Source of the DNA: Ochromonadaceae sp. CCMP2298
Taxonomy: Eukaryota > Sar > Synurophyceae > Ochromonadales > Ochromonadaceae
DNA: 15,387 nucleotides
Reading direction: 5' to 3'
NCBI GenBank assembly: GCA_026770595.1
Contig: MU634123.1
Span: 1 to 15,387 of the forward strand
Shown here in pieces: positions 1 to 8,529 of the stretch. The translations under genes and the position numbers were made by a program. Numbering within the stretch: position 1 is the stretch's first letter; each line of letters opens with the position of its first letter. The notes below the pieces were generated by a model. The model was not told the origin of the DNA and searched no databases. It worked only from the letters and a program-made list of their open reading frames with translations.

Positions 1-2321
1 CCCCGCCCCTGGCAGCGGCGGCCGAGACAGCGGTCGAGACAGTGGGAAATCGTCGCTGTTGAATGATTTGGACCGAGCTTTCCTGAGCTGCCCACCCCCG
101 CCCCCGCTGCCCCGCCCCCGCTGCTTGGTCTCCCTCGCCCCGGCAGTGGACGCGCCCAGCTGCAGGTCGTCAGAAGAGTAAACACGGCCCGCACCCGCAC
201 CCGCACCTGCCCAAATAGACCCAGACCCAGACCTAGACCCGCCGCCGGGCCCGGAAATCGACCTGAACCCTCCCGTCCCCGTCCACTGCCCTTGCCCCAT
301 CCCCAGCCCACCCGCACGCCTTTTTGCGTCTTTGCTGTCAAGGGGTACGCCTACATCTTTGCTGCCCAGACGGGGGCGATTGCTGTCCCCGTATCCCAGG
401 ATAGAAAACACAGCTGTCCCCACATCCCAGCTGGGGCGGTTGCTGGGCTTGGGCATGCTAAGATCCTTGAAAGACTCGTACTGATCCGGTACGCACTGTA
501 CGTAGTGTGCCTGCTCCTGTGCGTACTGCTCCGGCCCTCTCCGCTTGTCCTTGTGCCACACGTCAGTGACCGTGCCTGCGCCTATGCCTATGCCAACGCC
601 CGAGCCTGTGCCTGTGGGCGAGGGGCTCGGACTGCCGGTGACGGTGCCGTAACCGTTGCTCCTGCTACTATTACTATTGTTTTTACGGAGCGTGTTGAGC
701 GGTGTGCCCTCGTCCTCCACGGGAGTCCCCACCCCACTGTATCCCGAGAGCCTGCCCATAAACCAATCCTGCAGAGACACGCGCCGATCCCCATCACCCC
801 CGCCCGCACCCCCGCCTGCGTCCGTATCGTCCGAGGCGCTTGAGAGGGAGTGGATAGAGGCATCAAGGCACCGCCCCTCCCCCATACCGAAATCCTCCTG
901 GACCACCTGGGACTGGGACTGGGACTGGGACTGATACGGCGTCGTTCCCCTAGCGTCCTCCCCCACTTGCACCCTGTCCTCGCCCCGGGATCGGAAGTCC
1001 AGCCAGTTGTCGTCCGCCAGTTGGCCGAAGTCGTCGCTGGACTTCTTGAACGCGTACCTGTATGGTGTATCCGATGATGTGGTTGGGGTTGTGGTTTGAG
1101 TAAGTATATAGGGTACAGTGTATTTTTGGGTAACGGTACAGGGTGCAAGGGTGCAGGGTAGCACCTCGTGGACATGGAGTCATACAGAGAGGCGCTCATG
1201 GCCCCCTTACGCAGAGAGCTCATGCGCCTCTTCTCCTCAGCATTCAGCCTTCTGCGCCCCTCATCCCCCTCATCGCCCATCTCCTCGTCGTAGGCCCCCG
1301 ACCGCTCCAGCTCCCCCTGCTCACCCTTCAGCTGCTCCTCCCCCTGCACCCCCTCCCCTGCATCGACCCACGTCCCGTCTACGCTGGCCCACCGCTCTCT
1401 CTCCCGCACCCGCACCCTTCGGCGCCTGGATTCCCCCGAGCTCAAGCATACCTGTATGTCCTCCCTGGGCACCATGTATATGATAACGTAGAGGGGGCAC
1501 AGGAGCATGATCTCCACGAGGAAGGGCCAGCGCCAGCAGATCAGACCCATGCACAGCTCCTTGCGGCGCGATATTGTCATCAGCGTGGAGGCGATGATGT
1601 ACCCCGTCATCACTCCGAAGGGCACGGAGGCTTGCAGGTAGCTCATCCAGGAGGTGTTCTTGTCCTTGGGCGCGTTTTCGTGCGTCCACAGGGGCAGGAA
1701 GACGCAGAGCACGCACTGGCACAGCCCCATCACGAAGCGCAGCGCGATGAACAGCCTGGTCGAGTAAGGCCTGCCCACAGGCGTCATGGCCCACAAGAAG
1801 GTGAACAGCATGTTGAGAGCGACGGCGGTGCTGATGACTGTTTTGTGGTCGTACTTGCGCAGCAGGTAGCCGGCCACAGGAGAGCCCAGGCTGAGCGACA
1901 TGTACACCACCCCGCCCAGCAGGCCCTGGCTACCCGAGCCCATGTTGAAGGAGTCTGACAGGTCCAGGAGCAATGCGGGCACCGCACCGGCCTCCAGGTA
2001 CTGGATGAAGTTCGCCAGAATAAGGCATTTGAACAGGTAGTTGGCGTTTTCTTGCCGCCTGCCCTGCTCCCTCGCCAGGCTCTGGCTGGAGGTGGTCATT
2101 GCGGCAGCGCGCCCAGAAGTCCCCCACCTATCGAACCCATGTACGACGTGCACTGTGACGACGTCGTGGAAACGATGTGCTAGAGTAACAGAGCAAGCAA
2201 AGAGCAGCAACACCAGAGCAAGAGTACGCGTAGTTGTCCACGGTTTTATATCTGGTCCACGGGTTTTGACCAAAACCCCATGACACGAAAGTGCCTTTTC
2301 CGGTTTTTTCACAGATGACAT
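1..2321 (-). CDS. Major facilitator superfamily transporter, Spinster-like, N-terminal half (partial, runs off left edge)
   Basis: Probable secondary transporter of the major facilitator superfamily; substrate unknown. Proposed exons are 2321-1165 and 1057-<1. The 107-nt intron (1164-1058, GT..AG, donor GTGCTA is weak) moves the reading into a frame that stays open to base 1. Six hydrophobic helices lie at about residues 96-118, 133-154, 161-179, 189-212, 227-250 and 263-284. A degenerate MFS loop follows TM2 (GYLLRKYDHK, 151-160). After residue 287 the chain turns hydrophilic (Arg/Glu-rich, then Ser/Gly-rich) for at least 450 residues, with no TM7 before the edge. A (Gln-Ser) run is encoded by tandem CAGTCC near 908-931. 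The start at 2321 gives a second hydrophobic stretch at about residues 34-48. Met75 (2099) is a rival start, since a TATA-like box lies inside the longer reading. A possible extra donor (GTATGC, at 1451) just after residue 290 was not used. The superfamily is fairly sure, Spinster likeness is moderate, and the intron and N-terminus are inferred. Confidence 0.75.
2244..2250 (-). promoter_or_regulatory. TATA-like box upstream of the second candidate start of the MFS gene
   Basis: On the minus strand these bases read TATAAAA. If used, transcription would start roughly 25-35 bases further on (about 2215). The first in-frame ATG would then be at 2099 (Met75), not 2321, leaving a 5' UTR of roughly 115 nt. 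It could also be a chance AT-rich match inside coding sequence, because the codons around it are open. Confidence 0.3.
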
Positions 2322-2493
2322 CGGAACAAAAAAAAGTTTATTTGAATGAAAAGAGCTCTCCGCTCACAAAAGGAACCTCCTCATGCTCATTATCTATCGC
2401 AGCACCGTAGACGCTCCTCGCAGAGGCATTTTTCAGTCAGCCTTGGCGTAGATTGACGAGAGCCGCTCCAACAGCGTGGGCATTCGAGGTCTG
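2322..2493. promoter_or_regulatory. Divergent promoter region between the MFS and shugoshin-like genes
   Basis: These 172 bases separate two genes pointing away from each other, so both 5' controls should lie here or just inside the genes. The stretch is less GC-rich than its neighbours and starts with an A run (about 2326-2335). An in-frame stop TAG at 2449-2451 bounds the shugoshin-like reading frame on its 5' side. I recognise no specific factor site. Confidence 0.4.
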
Positions 2494-3363
2494 ATGATGC
2501 GGGCCTCATCGAATGCTCAATGTGCAGGTTTGATAGTGCGGAATCAAAAGTTGGTTTTGGAGGCAAGTTTAATCATTGGCTGTCATGCTGCACGAAAGTC
2601 GACGCGAATCAACAACTCACCAAAATCAATATTTTATCCACCCAAACAGCTAAGCCGGCTCCAAGACATCAACAGGATGTTAAAAAGAAACGTTCAATTG
2701 CTTAAGAAGGATAACTTGTTGGTCAAACGGCCTTCGAGAGAAGCATCGACGCAGACTGACTTCGACGCTGATGATGAGAGAGGCCAAAGCAATTCTCGCC
2801 GCCGCTCCTCCAGCCTCGGCCCATTTTCTCCCCTCCCCTCCGAGATTGTGGAGACCCTAGAGATCTCAGTGAAGAGGTCGGGAAGCACTAGATCCAGGAG
2901 AGACAGTGTCATGTATGAGGCAGTCTCTTTGGCTCCAGTAATCGGGAGTCCATGCCAGGAGCGCATGACTGTGAGGTTGTCGGACAGAGTGGGAACTCCC
3001 ATTTTCACCACTCTATCTCCCACACGTCGGCGCAAGACCGCAAACGACATCGTGGGTGTGCAAGACGAAGAGACTGAGGAATATACGCCTTCGGGCAATC
3101 TAGACTGCGCCTTCGGGTCTGCTGATGATGATCCTTCTATGCCTCGCGCCAACCTCGCTGGTGATCCGAGATTCAGTCCTGAGTCCATGGACAGCCCGGA
3201 ATTGAGCCCCCTGAGCCCTGACCCCATCGAGAGCGCACCCGTCGACAGCATCCTTGGCAACCTTGGTAGGACGCCCAGAAGTACCAAGAAACCGGTGTCC
3301 TACAAAGAGCCCAGCCTGAGTGCTAAGGTTAGGAAGGGATATACGTTCTTTAAGTTCAATTAG
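2494..3363 (+). CDS. Shugoshin-like protein (centromeric cohesion protector)
   Basis: Shugoshins sit at centromeres, recruit PP2A through an N-terminal coiled coil, bind phosphorylated H2A through a C-terminal basic box, and shield cohesin from removal. The C-terminal box is clear here: RSTKKPVSYKEPSLSAKVRK (3277-3336) closely matches the Shugoshin_C pattern of basic residues, then a Val-Ser-Tyr/Glu-Pro-Ser-Leu core, then basic residues. The N-terminal part holds a Leu-zipper-like coil at residues 53-78 (unspliced numbering), followed by a Ser/Arg/Pro-rich disordered middle with many SP/TP sites and a D-box-like RANL. The ATG at 2494 is the first in frame after the stop at 2449-2451, and 2497 is a second Met. 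Unspliced length is 289 aa; removing the proposed 87-nt intron at 2563-2649 gives 260 aa. It diverges from the MFS gene and converges with the gene at 3562-4254. Family call is from the C-box plus coil; exon structure is inferred. Confidence 0.75.
   Translation: MMRASSNAQCAGLIVRNQKLVLEASLIIGCHAARKSTRINNSPKSIFYPPKQLSRLQDINRMLKRNVQLLKKDNLLVKRPSREASTQTDFDADDERGQSNSRRRSSSLGPFSPLPSEIVETLEISVKRSGSTRSRRDSVMYEAVSLAPVIGSPCQERMTVRLSDRVGTPIFTTLSPTRRRKTANDIVGVQDEETEEYTPSGNLDCAFGSADDDPSMPRANLAGDPRFSPESMDSPELSPLSPDPIESAPVDSILGNLGRTPRSTKKPVSYKEPSLSAKVRKGYTFFKFN
2563..2649 (+). other. Probable in-frame GC-AG intron in the shugoshin-like gene
   Basis: The left end reads GAG|GCAAGT, the classic strong context of GC donors. 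The right end is a weakly pyrimidine-rich stretch ending CCCAAACAG, with a branch-like CTCAC upstream. The length is 87 nt (29 codons) with no stop, so it hides inside an open frame. The encoded segment is rich in Ser, Pro and basic residues and would break the coiled coil. Removing it places Leu13, 20, 27, 34, 41 and Val48 exactly seven residues apart. Confidence 0.6.
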
Positions 3364-3561
3364 GGGCGAGCGGAGACAATAATATGTGGACTCACTGATA
3401 GCTCATGCCCAGGAGCTTCTTTGCTACACAACCTTATGAGCTAACCTTTAAAGGCCTGCACATTTAATCTGAAATAGTGTCAATACAACTTCATCTTTTA
3501 CACATTCACGTGCCCGTATCCCTGGTATCTATTAACGCACTTCTTCAATCTCCTCTACATT
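3364..3561. other. Convergent intergenic region between shugoshin-like gene and the 230-aa gene
   Basis: 198 bases between two facing stop codons (TAG at 3361-3363, and CTA for TAG at 3562-3564). It should hold both 3' UTRs and polyadenylation sites. It is relatively AT-rich. No stable hairpin, repeat or RNA gene was recognised. Confidence 0.5.
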
Positions 3562-4254
3562 CTACACGCCGAAGCCTTTCTTTTTCGTGGCGGCGCTCTC
3601 CTTCGCCAACATCTCCGCAACTAATCCGTAATCGTTACCGTTCTGCTCCCGTAGCAGGTCGATCAAAGCGGCTAGATAGTCTCCCTTTTCCAGCTGCCCA
3701 GTGACAGTGCCTGTCCCGCGGCGCGCCCTGAGCTTGGGGACTGCATTGGGCCCCCCGTACGCCCGCAGCAGCTCCTTGATCCTGCTCTCCGACATGTCAG
3801 CCGCAGACATGGCCGCCGCCCGCATATGTGCTGTAGCCTCCTCCGCCGCGCCCTTCAGCTCGCCCCGCATGTAGAGCGAGAATGTCTCCCAGTCGCCCCC
3901 CTTCGCATTCCATATCACGTCGATAGCCGTGTTGATGTGCATCTCCAAGCTCTCCTCCATTGGAAAAGGCGGCTCAGCCCCGTTCTCTACTATCATAGCG
4001 CGCACTTTCGACTTGGGCACCTTTCCAAGCATCACAATGGCATCTTCGAACAGCTTCCCAACTCCAGATCCCTTCGGCTGGGCTTTTTCCTCCTTCACCA
4101 CTTCCACACCACCCTCTAGGCCGAACAGGTCTTCCTCCACATTTCCCGCATTCTGCGACCTGAGCACGCCTTGACGGCCGAACCTTCCGCCGGAAAGTAC
4201 GAACGTATGGGCACAGGCGAGGAGTCCCAGCAGGATTGTGCAGTGGAGAAGCAT
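3562..4254 (-). CDS. Unrecognised 230-aa protein with signal-type, possibly plastid-targeting, presequence
   Basis: I do not recognise the family. The N-terminus is a short hydrophobic segment (about residues 4-15, LLHCTILLGLLACA) ending in a plausible signal peptidase site before HTF. A Gly/Ser/Arg-rich stretch without acidic residues follows (about 17-34). That order, with a Phe close to the cleavage point, resembles bipartite plastid presequences of algae with secondary plastids, although no canonical ASAFAP motif is present. The mature part (about 35-230) is soluble, Ala/Glu/Lys-rich and mostly helical, with Trp-containing DWETFSLYMRGEL near residues 118-130 and a Lys-rich tail ending KKKGFGV. 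It is a single exon and starts at the first ATG (4254). It diverges from the TEX10 gene. A secreted or ER protein is the alternative to a plastid one. The coding call is good; the targeting is inferred. Confidence 0.7.
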   Translation of the reverse strand: MLLHCTILLGLLACAHTFVLSGGRFGRQGVLRSQNAGNVEEDLFGLEGGVEVVKEEKAQPKGSGVGKLFEDAIVMLGKVPKSKVRAMIVENGAEPPFPMEESLEMHINTAIDVIWNAKGGDWETFSLYMRGELKGAAEEATAHMRAAAMSAADMSESRIKELLRAYGGPNAVPKLRARRGTGTVTGQLEKGDYLAALIDLLREQNGNDYGLVAEMLAKESAATKKKGFGV

Positions 4255-4495
4255 TGCTGTGTGGCTGGTTGGCTAAAGATACACTAGAGATACACTCGCG
4301 ACGGGAGCTGCGCGCGCAGTTCAACAGCTCCAAGCGCGGCTGATACAGACGGGTCGTGGCGTACCTCCCCCTCACAGAAATGAAGCAGGGTAGGTCGAGC
4401 AGGATAGGAACCTACTGCAACACAACACCTTCACCTTTTGTACAAACTGGATCGGTCACCGGTCACCGGTGATGATGCATGTTGTGGACCACCGA
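4255..4495. promoter_or_regulatory. Divergent promoter region between the 230-aa gene and the TEX10 side
   Basis: These bases lie between two outward-pointing ATGs (4254 minus and 4496 or 4697 plus). No TATA box is obvious. The only ordered element is the GGTCACC repeat and palindrome at 4453-4473. No tRNA or other RNA gene was seen. Confidence 0.4.
4453..4473. promoter_or_regulatory. Repeated GGTCACC element with a 10-bp palindrome
   Basis: GGTCACC occurs twice head to tail (4454-4460 and 4461-4467), followed by GGT. The bases 4464-4473 (TCACCGGTGA) are a perfect palindrome. It sits in a divergent promoter, where a dimeric transcription factor could bind. No known factor is claimed. Confidence 0.35.
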
Positions 4496-4630
4496 ATGGA
4501 GAACCCGCCGTCCGCTCATCTTTCTTATATTTCCGCTGGCTGGCTGGCGTCTTTGGCGCTGCTGGCGTCCTTGACGGCGCTCATCATCGTCTCGCTCGTG
4601 CTGCTGCGGGAGATGCCAGAGATGCCATAA
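4496..4630 (+). CDS. 44-aa single-membrane-helix small ORF upstream of TEX10 (microprotein or uORF)
   Basis: An ATG at 4496 opens 44 codons ending in TAA (4628-4630). The product has a short polar start (MENPPSAHLSYIS), then about 24 hydrophobic residues (about 15-38, AGWLASLALLASLTALIIVS continuing to LVLL), then a charged end REMPEMP. This is the shape of a small single-pass membrane protein. It lies in the same frame as the TEX10 ATG at 4697, separated by its stop and 22 codons, so it could be an upstream ORF in the TEX10 mRNA. The start context is moderate (G at +4, C at -3). I do not recognise the sequence. The composition argues mildly against chance, but 44 codons in GC-rich DNA is weak evidence alone. 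Confidence 0.4.
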   Translation: MENPPSAHLSYISAGWLASLALLASLTALIIVSLVLLREMPEMP

Positions 4631-4696
4631 ATCACCTGGAAGACTTGGATTGCCCATTCGAAGCCTGTAGTCCAGCAGGACAGGTACTGCCAAAGG

Positions 4697-7600
4697 ATGG
4701 TGAAGGTACGCGGGGGGAAGGTCAAGGCCAAGGTGTTCAGCGATTTCTCCAAGACCAAGAGTAGGGTGGGCAGGAAGGTGAAGCGGGCCAATGTGACCGA
4801 GATCAAAGTCAAATCCAAGAGCATCAACGTGCCCCTACAGAACATCATCTCTCCTGAGACGCGGGAGAGCCACAAAGAACAGGTGGTGCAGATCGTGCGC
4901 CAGCTGCACCACTACAGCGAGAACATCCGCCTCGCCGCCCTGGCGCGCGCGAAAGACCTGCTGCACGCGGGTATTTCTGCGGAATTGTTTGTCTCCCAGG
5001 TGATGCCGGAGGTGGTGGAGCTGCTGTTCAACGCGGAGAAGGAGACGCGCACGGCGGTGCTGCAGGCACTGGAGCTCATGTTCTCGACATTCAAAGCATC
5101 CGACTTCCAGTCAGTGACCTCCGTTATCGTCACCTACATATGCAGTGGGCTTACCAATCTCCACAAGGTACGGACGGGTATGCGGATAGAGGGGTGGGGG
5201 AATAGAGGGGTAGAGGGATAGAGGGGAGGAGGGGTGGAGGGATAGAGATGCGGGTCTGGAGTTCAAGCTCGGCATTTGAAAGTGTACGCATATACGCAGT
5301 GCCTCGCTCTTTAGCGCAGGACCTGCACTGCTGATCACTCCCCACCCTTCGAACCCTCCCCCCTCATCCTTTAACCCCACCTCTTCCCCTCTACCCTCTA
5401 CCCTCTACCCTCTACCCTCTACCCTTGCCCACTTCCCCACTTCCCCCTCACTTCACTTCTCCTCTTCCCCACCCAACTTCCCTTGCCCATCTTTCCACTT
5501 GCCCGCTTTCCCCTCCTCTCTCCACTCCCCAGGGCATTCGCAAGGACTCGTTGATGCTGCTGAAGACCATTTCCGCCCGCTGCCCCGAACTACTGCGACC
5601 CTACCTCGGCAAGGTAAGCTCTATCCTGCTCTGCCCAGCCCTGCCCTGCTCTCTGCATCGGCTGAGAGCTTCTGTTGCTCATACCCCCTTCCTCCCTGCA
5701 TATCCTTTTCACCTCTACACCTTATTATATCTATTTGTGTACCCTCAATTCCCCTTTACACCACTTTATCACCCATAACACCCCTATATCTCCCCTTACC
5801 CCTCACCCCTCACGCCAATTACCACCGCCCCCCTACTTCCTCCTGACCTCTTCCTTTCCTTCCCCCAGATTGTAACGCACATCCTGTCACTTCTAACAGA
5901 GGCTTTCCAAGCAGCCTCCGTGCCCCTGCTCACCCAGGGGGTGGTTGCCACTGCCAAAAAGGAGCGTCCCTCGCCCACGACTTTCATTCTCATCTTGCAG
6001 GTGCTGGAGGCGCTGCTACAGGTGCAGGGACAGGGGGGCGGGGGTACTGGTGGGGTTGGGCGCGGTCTGCGGTTCTCCTTCGACCCGCTGTGCAATTCTA
6101 ACGCCGCCCTGCTGCTCTGCGGCATCGACCGCGCTGCTTACGCCACCTCCACCCCCTCCTCCACAACCACCTCTGTTGGGATAGAGGGGGGGTTGAACAG
6201 CGCTCTGCTGGAGGCGGTGATGCAGCACATGCGCACTGTGTGGCACAACTTGGCTGCTGACCAGGCATCCCTGTCCGAGGAGGTCATCGGATGTCTGCAG
6301 GCGGCAGTGCGCACCATGCAGAGCGCCTACCGCCTCTCCACGGGGACCCTGGGAACCCTATCATCTCTGGACTTGGGCTCTACAGCGTCACTGGGCGCAG
6401 TGGTGGGGGAGCTTTTCACCAACTTCCCCCACAGCTGCGCAGAGGTGGAGGTGGCGGCCCCGGGGTCTGAGCAGGAGCGCAGGGGGCTGAGGGTCACTGA
6501 GGCACTGGACGTCACGCTGTGCGAACTGGCATTCACTTTCTTCTCCTCCTCCGCCTCCGCCTCCGCCTCCGCTGGGACGGATATGTCAGATGCTGAGACA
6601 TATAAGGAGACATACACGGATTCTATGGGGGAGGATGCAGATGTGGATGCGGGGGTGGGTTCTGAGGCGCAGCTGCGGTCTACAGCGGGCGCCTACCTAC
6701 TGCAGCGTCTGGCATCATATGTGCAGCGGGTGACGAACAAGGGGAATAAGGGGCAGGGGAATAAGGGGAACAAGGGGCAGCAGGAGCAGGGACAGGGTGC
6801 GAGGAAGGACGAGGAGGGCCCCAGCGAGACAGAAAAGGCCTCCGTTTTGAAGATATTCCAGTCATTCCAGATGATGGTTTCCCCGCAGACGCTCTCCGCC
6901 CTGTTGCAGTTGCTGCGCCTACTGCAGCAATTGCTGAGCGCACTGGCGGGTGAGGGTGCGCGCAGACCGCTACGATACCTCGCCAACCCTGCTGCCTACT
7001 GCCTCTGCCGCATCGTGGCAAAAGTTCACCCCGAGTTGGGCGATCAGTACCCAGAGGAGGTTTACGCACTGCTAGTGGGGGGGGTGGCTGACGCGCTGCT
7101 GCTGGCTGTAACGGCCAACTGGGAGCAGACGGCGTTGGTGGGGGAGCTAGCGGGTGCGGCTCTGCTGCTGCTGCAGGGACGTGCCTTCGCACAGGGGGGG
7201 GGGGCGGGCTCTCAGCAGATGCTCTCCGCTAGGACCCGTCTGTGCGCTGCCTTCGACGCGCTGTGGGAGGTAACGGACGGGCGTAATGGCTTCCTGTCCT
7301 GTCCTGCGCAGGTGCGGTACCGGATACTTGATATGTTTGCTTACTTGCCATTCGAAGACACGTACGCTGCGGCGGATGCAGTGATGGCCTGCATGACGGG
7401 GGATGCGCAGGCAGAGACGGACCAGATCGCGTACTTTATCCGGATAGCATTTAACAGGCGGGAGGAGGTGGCGGTGGGCGATTTCGTGCAGCTTCTATTC
7501 GGCGCAACGGAGGCATACATAGAGGCACGATGCGCAGTGGATATGGAGGGGGAGGATGGAAAGGAGGAGGGAGAGGAGGTGGAGGAGATGGAGATGGAGG

Positions 7601-8529
7601 GAGTAGAAGAGTCGAAGGAAGAAAAGGGGGGTAAGGGGGAGAAAGAAAGGAAAGAGTGGGCGCGAATGCAGGGTGAGGCCGCTGTACTATTGGGGAGTCG
7701 ATGGATTGCCCATGAGGTGGGGGCAGCCCTGGTGTGGATGTCTTCCCCTGACACTCCAGAAAAGATAGTATCCTTTGTAGGCGGGTTGCTCCAGGGCTGG
7801 CTCGATGCTGCAGACGCGGAGAATGAGGAGGCCGAGGGGGCGCTGCGGGCGGTCTATCTGCGCTCAGCAGTGCTGGTGATTGCATCGCAGCTGCTGCAGC
7901 CCTGGGTGGCGGCGCCGCTGGGGCTGAGGCAGGGGCAGGAGGCGGGGGGCAGGGGCTGGGTGGCGCGTGACATGCTGCTGGGTTGGATTGTGAGCACGTG
8001 CGCTAAGTTGCTGGACGCAGAGACTGCCCAGGGGGGTTACGGGTTCGGGGAGGAGTTAGGGGGGGTGGGGATGGGGGGGGTGGGAGGCGGGGGGGAAGAG
8101 CTGGGGAGGTTCAAGCTCAACACAGTGGCGGCTCTGGCCAGTCTGCGTGTGCTTGGGCCCCAATCCCCCACCGCCTCTCCCGCCGCCCCCGCCTACCTGC
8201 TTTTCACTGGTTTGCTGGAGCACCTAGTGAGAGCGCAGGCAGAGGGGGGTAGTGGTGGTAGGGGTAGTGGTGGGGGAAGGGTGCAGGCGTTGCGAAACCT
8301 CCACGCAGTCATGCAGAGCGAGTGTTTCGACGAAGCAGTCTTCCTCGCATGCAGACCCGCACTGGCCCTGCACCTCGATAGCATCTGCCACAGTCAGACG
8401 CAGACGAAGACGAAGAATAAGGCGCTCGGACAGACGGTAAAGGTTGCGGGGGCGGGTGGGGTTGTGGAGGAGGAGGTGGAGGCGGAGCTAGCTCAGAATT
8501 TAGCAAAGGACATTCTGCTGCTGTTTTAA
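4697..8529 (+). CDS. TEX10/Ipi1-like pre-rRNA-processing protein (Rix1 complex subunit)
   Basis: Ipi1 in yeast and TEX10 in animals act with Rix1/PELP1 and Ipi3/WDR18 in nucleolar and nucleoplasmic maturation of the 60S ribosomal subunit. Exons: 4697-5167, 5533-5613, 5869-8529; introns of 365 and 255 nt with GT..AG ends; all junctions fall between codons. Product 1070 aa, closer to TEX10 (about 930) than to yeast Ipi1 (about 330). The N-terminus carries the family signature: a Lys-rich start, KSRVGRKVKRANVTEIKVKS (21-40), then helical repeats with LHHYSENIRLAALARAKDLL, and GIRKDSLMLL across the first junction. HEAT/ARM-like helices continue to the end. Insertions: poly-Ser/Ala near 6541-6571, an Asn-Lys-Gly repeat at about residues 474-488 (6736-6780), an acidic Glu-rich tract at about 743-781, and Gly runs near 8058-8096. 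The ATG has A at -3 and G at +4. Function is by homology; the C-terminal two thirds were not individually recognised. Confidence 0.88.
5168..5532 (+). other. TEX10 intron 1 with G-rich 5' part and complementary C-rich 3' part
   Basis: 365-nt intron, GTACGG donor and CCCCAG acceptor. Bases 5190-5246 are runs of GAGGGG/TAGAGGG, while 5341-5530 is C/T-rich with CTACCCT repeats. The two parts are reverse complements over several short blocks; for example the plus-strand GGGTAGAGGG near 5208-5217 pairs with CCCTCTACCC at 5401-5410. The RNA could fold and bring the splice sites closer. Confidence 0.75.
5391..5425 (+). repeat. CTACCCT heptamer, five perfect tandem copies
   Basis: Five uninterrupted copies of CTACCCT inside TEX10 intron 1. 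It resembles a telomere C-strand repeat but differs in unit from CCCTAA, and lies in an ordinary intron. Confidence 0.9.

Noticed and set aside
292-843. Plus-strand ORF of 183 codons opposite the MFS loop region
   Set aside because: Repeat-rich shadow with no recognisable domain; the minus frame is open for 1057 bases with more protein-like composition.
588-1164. Unspliced continuation of the MFS reading frame, ending in a stop at 588
   Set aside because: It reads through the intron into Pro/Arg/Ser-rich sequence. The spliced frame from 1057 stays open to base 1 and reads YAFKKSSDDFGQLADDNW, which looks like real coding sequence.
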